Under the pieces are notes generated by a model. That model ran no database searches. It was not told the origin of the DNA and saw only the letters and a program-made list of their open reading frames with translations. A program made the position numbers and the translations under genes. From assembly GCA_946621635.1 (NCBI GenBank), contig CAMOOR010000045.1, positions 1 to 17,275 on the forward strand: a stretch of 17,275 nt of DNA, read 5' to 3'. The stretch's first letter is position 1; every line of letters begins with the position of its first letter. Positions 13,727 through 17,275 of this stretch are shown here, piece by piece. The stretch comes from Colimorpha sp002372855 (lineage in GTDB: Bacteria; Bacteroidota; Bacteroidia; Bacteroidales; P3).

Positions 13727-14788
13727 CTATCTTATTCGCTCAAACAGGAAGTCCACTAAGGGATTGTAGTCCTCGGTGGTTTCGGAGCGGTTCACATGCC
13801 ATACCTCCACGGGACGGTCGTAGTTTGAGATGTCGAGGAAGTTCATCAGATTGTCGGCACTTTCGTCGAAGACCAGCTCCCATCCTGGACCGCCTTCGGC
13901 AAAGGTCATAAGTACTCCGCAGCTGAATCGGCCATAGTTGAAGGGGCGGGTGGGGGAGGTGTAGACGGCCTCGTCGTAGTAACGCACGGCGGCCTGGCCG
14001 TGGCCGAGGTTGTAGTTGGAACGGTCGATGTGGAGCACCACGTCGGCAGCCTCGTTGTGGCACGAGAGCAGGCTGTACCGGTCGGTAGGCACGAGGAGGG
14101 CACGGTGGGTGTGGTCGGCAGGGCAGGCTCCGTCGTAGTTGTAGGTGAGGTCCAGCGTGTCGCCGTTGGAGGGGGTGATGGTAAAGCTCTCCTCGAAGGC
14201 CTCGGTGAGGCTGTAGTAGTCGTGCAACAGCAGGCGGTTGCCACTGCGGATGTAGCTGAATTTGCCCGTAGGGAAGTGGATTTCCATCTGGCCCGACGGT
14301 ATGTGGCCGGTGGTGATGTAGGCTATGTGGTTGACGGTGTCGAAGGTGACGATGGCGCCCTCGGCCACGTCGTAGGGGGTGGCATAGGTGATGCACCCCG
14401 TAGCGGGTTGCGGCGCGGTGGCGTAGGCGGTGCCGTTCCAGGTGCCGGTGGAGGGGTCGAAGGTGACGGTGACGGTCATGCCGGCGGCCTCCATGTCGCG
14501 CATCCAGGCCTTGATTTCGTCGCGGCTGGTGGTGCTGTAGGTGACGACGTCCTTGGTGGGGTGGCTGGAAGCCGACGCTCCGTGGAAAGTCACCGTCGAG
14601 CCTTCCTCGGCATAGCCGCAGAAGCGCTCCAGCAGGGCGTCGAACTCGGCGTCGCCGTGGGTGGTGATGTGCTGCTCGGCGGCGGTGTCCACCGTGTAGA
14701 CAATCTGGCGCACGGTGCCGCCCTTTTCGCAGGCGGTCAGCAGCGCGAGGGCTGTCAGGAGGAGGATTCGGAGAGAGGTTTTCATCAT
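13727..14788 (-). CDS. Putative lipoprotein A, first gene of the sigma operon
   Basis: 353 residues. Signal peptide II: MMKTSLRILLLTALALLTAC, with the lipidated cysteine at C20. Residues about 29-126 are nearly identical to lipoprotein B, at the DNA level too, while the C-terminal two-thirds are only weakly similar (landmarks DTVNHIAY and PTGKFSYI). I recall similar N-terminal blocks in uncharacterised Bacteroidales lipoproteins, but no function. The start is ATG at 14788, or 14785 by the second Met; the upstream open frame to 14833 runs into the likely promoter. It is the first gene after the bidirectional terminator and precedes the sigma gene by 4 bp. An outer-surface sensor or a product under control of the sigma factor are both possible (inference). 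Confidence 0.8.
   Translation of the reverse strand: MMKTSLRILLLTALALLTACEKGGTVRQIVYTVDTAAEQHITTHGDAEFDALLERFCGYAEEGSTVTFHGASASSHPTKDVVTYSTTSRDEIKAWMRDMEAAGMTVTVTFDPSTGTWNGTAYATAPQPATGCITYATPYDVAEGAIVTFDTVNHIAYITTGHIPSGQMEIHFPTGKFSYIRSGNRLLLHDYYSLTEAFEESFTITPSNGDTLDLTYNYDGACPADHTHRALLVPTDRYSLLSCHNEAADVVLHIDRSNYNLGHGQAAVRYYDEAVYTSPTRPFNYGRFSCGVLMTFAEGGPGWELVFDESADNLMNFLDISNYDRPVEVWHVNRSETTEDYNPLVDFLFERIR
14411..14704 (-). repeat. Near-identical duplicated block in lipoprotein A gene
   Basis: Partner of 12127-12420 in the same orientation, 2284 bp apart. The perfectly identical core is 14461-14667. Similarity drops sharply on both sides, although the two proteins stay alignable. Confidence 0.9.
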
Positions 14789-14812
14789 CTTGTTGTTTTT
14801 GGTTTGCGCTAA

Positions 14813-14829
14813 TATAACGCAAAAATGGG
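14813..14829 (-). promoter_or_regulatory. Candidate promoter -7 region of the six-gene operon
   Basis: The minus strand has CATTTTTG, one mismatch from TAnnTTTG, followed by CGTTATA, about 32 bp before the ATG. No good TTTG -33 box is present at 19-21 bp, so the promoter may instead be read by the operon's own ECF sigma factor (inference). Confidence 0.3.
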
Positions 14830-14853
14830 TCAAAAAACTACATGGACATGAAA

Positions 14854-14893
14854 AAAAAATTTAGGCCCGCCGGTTGGCGAGCCTAAATTTTTT
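14854..14893 (-). terminator. Rho-independent terminator of the M13 peptidase gene, bidirectional
   Basis: A 10-bp perfect stem (14857-14866 with 14881-14890; AAATTTAGGC / GCCTAAATTT) encloses a smaller CGCC-GGTT-GGCG hairpin. T-runs are available on both strands. On the minus strand it follows the M13 gene by about 100 bp and separates it from the six-gene operon. Confidence 0.9.
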
Positions 14894-14932
14894 GAGTTAT
14901 TGAGTTGCTAAGTTTCTGAGTTGCTGAGTGCT
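14893..14932. repeat. Octamer array, five units of TGAGTTGC type
   Basis: Five 8-bp units (TGAGTTAT, TGAGTTGC, TAAGTTTC, TGAGTTGC, TGAGTGCT) directly follow the terminator hairpin. They are roughly the reverse complement of the array at 14953-14991 and can form an imperfect hairpin with it across a 20-bp spacer. Confidence 0.75.
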
Positions 14933-14952
14933 TAAATACTATTTGGATGCAA

Positions 14953-14991
14953 TCACTTAGCTACTCAGCTACTCAGCCACTTAGCCACTCT
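14953..14991. repeat. Octamer array abutting the M13 peptidase stop codon
   Basis: Four to five 8-bp units (CTACTCAG, CTACTCAG, CCACTTAG and flanking variants) end right at the stop codon of the peptidase gene. On the minus strand the unit reads CTGAGTAG, close to the TGAGTTGC family. Confidence 0.75.
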
Positions 14992-17052
14992 TTACCAGAG
15001 CTGGGCGCGTTTCTCGGGGGCGAGCCACATGCCGTCGCCTTCCTTGATGCCGAAGGCCTCGATGAACTCGGTGATCTGCGGCAGGGCGACGTTGACGCGG
15101 TTGCGGCCGAGGGAGTGGACGTCGTTCTGGGTGAGGTTGAGGATGCCCTCGGTGTTGATGTTGCTGGCCCAGACGGCGGCGTAGGCTAGGAAGAAGCGCT
15201 GCTCGGGGGTGAAGTTGTCCATCTTTTCCTTGTTCACCTGGCCCTGCTGCATGGCGTTCTTCATGGCGAGGTAGGAGACGTGGAGACCGCCGTTGTCGGC
15301 AATGTTCTCGCCGAGGGTCAGCTGGCCGTTGCCGTAGAGGGGCTCGCCGTTGCCGCCGTCCTCGAGGACCTTGACGGCGCTGAAGGCGTCGACGAGGGCC
15401 TGCTTGTTGTTGTCGAAGTTCTTGGCGTCGGTCTCGGTCCACCAGTCGTTGAGGTTGCCCTGTTCGTCGTACTGGCGGCCCTGGTCGTCGAAGCCGTGGG
15501 TCAGCTCGTGGCCGATGACCACGCCGATGGCACCGTAGTTGGCGGCCTCGTCAGCCTGCATGTTGAAGAACGGGGGCTGAAGGATGGCGGCGGGGAAGCA
15601 GATTTCGTTGGTGGTGGGGTTGTAGTAGGCGTTGACGGTCTGGGGGGTCATGAGCCACTCGTCCTTGTCGACGGGCTTGTTGATCTTGCTGAACATGTAC
15701 TCCATGTCGAACTCGTTGCTGCGCACCACGTTGGCATAGTAGGAGTCGTTCTTGATGTCGAGCTTGGAGTAGTCGCGCCACTTGTTGGGATAGCCGATTT
15801 TCACATAGATGGTTTCCAGTTTCTTGTGGGCGTTGGCCTTGGTGCTGTCGGTCATCCAGGTGGCCATGTCGATGCGCTGGCCGAGGGCGGTGATGAGGTT
15901 GTGCACGAGGGTCTCCATGCGGGTCTTGGCCTCGGCGGGGAAGTATTTCTCCACATAGAGTTTGCCGAGGGCCTCGCCCATGGCGCCTTCAACGGTGCCG
16001 GTGACGCGTTTCCAGCGCGGACGGTTCTGCTCCACGCCGCTGATCTGCTTGCCGTAGAAGTCGAAGCGGGCCTGGACGAAGTCGTCGCTCAGGTAGGGCG
16101 TGGCGCCGAGGATCTCGTGCCAGGCAAAGTAGGCCTTGAAGGTCTCCACGTCGGTGTCTTTCATCACCTTGTTGACCTCGGTGAAGTACTTGGGTTGGGC
16201 GATGTTGAAGCTCTTCATGCCGTCGAGGATGTTCATCTCGGCGAAGTAGCCCTTCCAGTCGATGTTGGGGGTGAAGGTGGCGGCCTCTTCCACGGTGTAG
16301 CGGTTGAAGGTGCCCTGGGGATTGCGGTTCTCGAGCTGGGTGTTCATGGCGCGGGCCAGGCGGGTCTCGAAGGCCATCACCGTGGCGGCCAGCTTGTCGG
16401 CGCTCTTGCCGCTGAGTTTGTCATAGCCGGACATGGCGAAGAGCTGCTCCATGAGCTTCACATAGCCCTCGCGGAACTGCTTGTTCTTGCCCTCGTCCTT
16501 CACGTAGCGGTCGCGGTCGCCCAGACCGAGGCCACCCTGGTAGGCCCAGGCGATGCACATCTTGGCATCGTCCTTGTCGGCCTCGCCGAAGACGCCGAAG
16601 AGCACCGTGTTGCCGCGCTTGTGCATGCGCAGCATCTCGGCCCAGACGTCGTCGCTGGTCTTCACGTTGTTGATTTCCTCAAGGTAGGGCGTCAGCGGGG
16701 CCACGCCGTCGGCCTGCAGCTTGGCGCTGTCCATGCCGAGGTTGTACATGGTGGCAATCTTGTCCTCGAGGCTGCCGGCAGCGTTCTTGGCCACCTTCAC
16801 GGAGTCGATGATGCCGTTGATGTTCTTCAGGGCGTTCTCGCTGAGCACGTCGAAGGCGCCGTAGCGCGAGTGCTCGGCGTCCAGCGGGTTCTTGGCCATC
16901 CAGCCGCCGCAGGCGTACTGGTAGAAGTCGTCCTGAAGGCGGGCGGTGGTGTCGAAATTGTCAGCGTCGATGCCCGAGGTGAGCTGGGCCTTGTGCTGGC
17001 AACCGGTTGCGATAACTGCCATTGTAGCAATACTTAACAATGTTTTCTTCAT
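14992..17052 (-). CDS. M13-family zinc metallopeptidase lipoprotein (neprilysin/PepO-like)
   Basis: 686 residues. The lipoprotein signal ends in the lipobox VIATGC, so the enzyme is membrane-anchored outside the cytoplasm. Family M13 peptidases are zinc endopeptidases that cut short peptides. The zinc and catalytic motif is HELTH (H515-E516 to H519) and the third zinc ligand is E582 in GENIADNGG. The C-terminus ends in a tryptophan, as in many relatives. The N-terminal M13 domain begins about residue 35 with DDFYQYACGGWM. Length is normal. The start is ATG at 17052, where the lipoprotein signal begins; an upstream Met at 17085 would spoil it and lies at the expected transcription start. The gene has its own strong Bacteroidota promoter (17090-17120), an octamer array at its stop and a terminator further on, so it is probably monocistronic. 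Confidence 0.95.
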   Translation of the reverse strand: MKKTLLSIATMAVIATGCQHKAQLTSGIDADNFDTTARLQDDFYQYACGGWMAKNPLDAEHSRYGAFDVLSENALKNINGIIDSVKVAKNAAGSLEDKIATMYNLGMDSAKLQADGVAPLTPYLEEINNVKTSDDVWAEMLRMHKRGNTVLFGVFGEADKDDAKMCIAWAYQGGLGLGDRDRYVKDEGKNKQFREGYVKLMEQLFAMSGYDKLSGKSADKLAATVMAFETRLARAMNTQLENRNPQGTFNRYTVEEAATFTPNIDWKGYFAEMNILDGMKSFNIAQPKYFTEVNKVMKDTDVETFKAYFAWHEILGATPYLSDDFVQARFDFYGKQISGVEQNRPRWKRVTGTVEGAMGEALGKLYVEKYFPAEAKTRMETLVHNLITALGQRIDMATWMTDSTKANAHKKLETIYVKIGYPNKWRDYSKLDIKNDSYYANVVRSNEFDMEYMFSKINKPVDKDEWLMTPQTVNAYYNPTTNEICFPAAILQPPFFNMQADEAANYGAIGVVIGHELTHGFDDQGRQYDEQGNLNDWWTETDAKNFDNNKQALVDAFSAVKVLEDGGNGEPLYGNGQLTLGENIADNGGLHVSYLAMKNAMQQGQVNKEKMDNFTPEQRFFLAYAAVWASNINTEGILNLTQNDVHSLGRNRVNVALPQITEFIEAFGIKEGDGMWLAPEKRAQLW

Positions 17053-17089
17053 TTTATTAAATGTTTGATTTATGTTCAAAAACAAATTG

Positions 17090-17120
17090 CAAAAATACTA
17101 CTTTTCCCCGACATGGCAAA
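17090..17120 (-). promoter_or_regulatory. Bacteroidota-type promoter of the M13 peptidase gene
   Basis: On the minus strand: -33 box TTTG (17120-17117), exactly 19 bp, then -7 box TATTTTTG (17097-17090). This fits the known TTTG-N19-21-TAnnTTTG consensus without mismatch. The predicted transcript start is near 17083, about 30 bp before the ATG. Confidence 0.85.
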
Positions 17121-17132
17121 ATTTTTTATTCC

Positions 17133-17178
17133 ATGCCGCGTCCCGACAGACGGGAACGCCTGCCGGGAGACGGGGCAT
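17133..17178. repeat. GC-rich imperfect hairpin upstream of the M13 promoter
   Basis: ATGCC...GGCAT and GTCCCG...CGGGAGAC pair across 46 bp with small internal bulges. It lies directly beside a heptamer array. No T-tract follows; the role is unknown. Confidence 0.5.
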
Positions 17179-17217
17179 CACTCATCACTCATCACTCATC
17201 ACTCAACACTCATCACT
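17176..17217. repeat. CATCACT heptamer array, six units
   Basis: Six 7-bp units (CATCACT, one CAACACT) occupy 42 bp of non-coding DNA. The unit is the reverse complement of the RTGAGTG units inside the NIF3-like gene. Confidence 0.85.
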
Positions 17218-17233
17218 CCTCCCGAGAGGGGTC

Positions 17234-17275
17234 AAATTCGGCCCTTCTCATATAGTTCCTATATACTTCTCATAT
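17234..17275. repeat. Palindromic 11-mer repeat element, copy 3 (partial at window edge)
   Basis: AATTCGGCCCTTCT and following 11-mer units match the left arm of the complete element at 7011-7194 nearly base for base. The window ends before the centre of the palindrome. Confidence 0.7.

Noticed and set aside
1..17275. Circular mobile element, suggested by matching palindrome arms at both ends
   Set aside because: Genes are ordinary chromosomal housekeeping genes with no replication, integration or transfer functions, and a third copy lies in the middle; a repeat-broken contig is simpler.

Overview
The window looks like chromosomal DNA of a member of the Bacteroidota, most likely an uncultured, fairly GC-rich gut-type Bacteroidales. 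The reasons are a textbook Bacteroidota promoter (TTTG, 19 bp, TATTTTTG) in front of the M13 peptidase gene, no clear Shine-Dalgarno sequences, and several secreted or lipoprotein genes of Bacteroidales style. Many short tandem-repeat arrays also lie between and inside genes. This placement is inference; no rRNA or other taxonomic marker is present.

Layout. From 1 to 7.0 kb, plus-strand genes encode leucyl aminopeptidase (pepA), 4-hydroxythreonine-4-phosphate dehydrogenase (pdxA, vitamin B6 synthesis), DNA polymerase I (polA, with all three proofreading motifs apparently lost) and a secreted coiled-coil protein of unknown function. A large palindrome and a terminator separate this block from the convergent minus-strand genes. 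These are histidine ammonia-lyase (hutH), a COG1579-type zinc-ribbon coiled-coil protein paired with a NIF3-like metal protein, then a compact six-gene operon (14788 down to 10666), and finally an M13-family lipoprotein metallopeptidase with its own promoter and a shared terminator.

The six-gene operon is the best candidate for an undescribed system. Its order is lipoprotein A, ECF sigma factor, small single-pass membrane protein (candidate anti-sigma factor), small secreted protein, lipoprotein B, lipoprotein C. Three junctions are 4-bp ATGA overlaps and the other two gaps are 4 and 6 bp, so the genes are probably co-translated. Lipoproteins A and B are paralogues. Their genes share a 294-bp block with 7 mismatches, including 207 bp of perfect identity, while the remainder has diverged strongly; this pattern suggests gene conversion. 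I infer an envelope or surface signalling unit, but its signal and target genes are unknown.

The second theme is repeats. There are arrays of 7-bp units of at least five different sequences, an 8-bp family, an 11-bp palindromic family and a CCCCTCTCC/GGAGAGGGG hairpin family. Heptamer arrays lie in frame inside pepA (twice), polA and the NIF3 gene, with 6, 12 and 6 units where they can be counted cleanly. They also encode the hydrophobic core of one signal peptide. Several arrays occur as inverted pairs around intergenic regions. Both window ends fall inside copies of the same palindrome, as expected if the window is a contig broken at a multicopy repeat.
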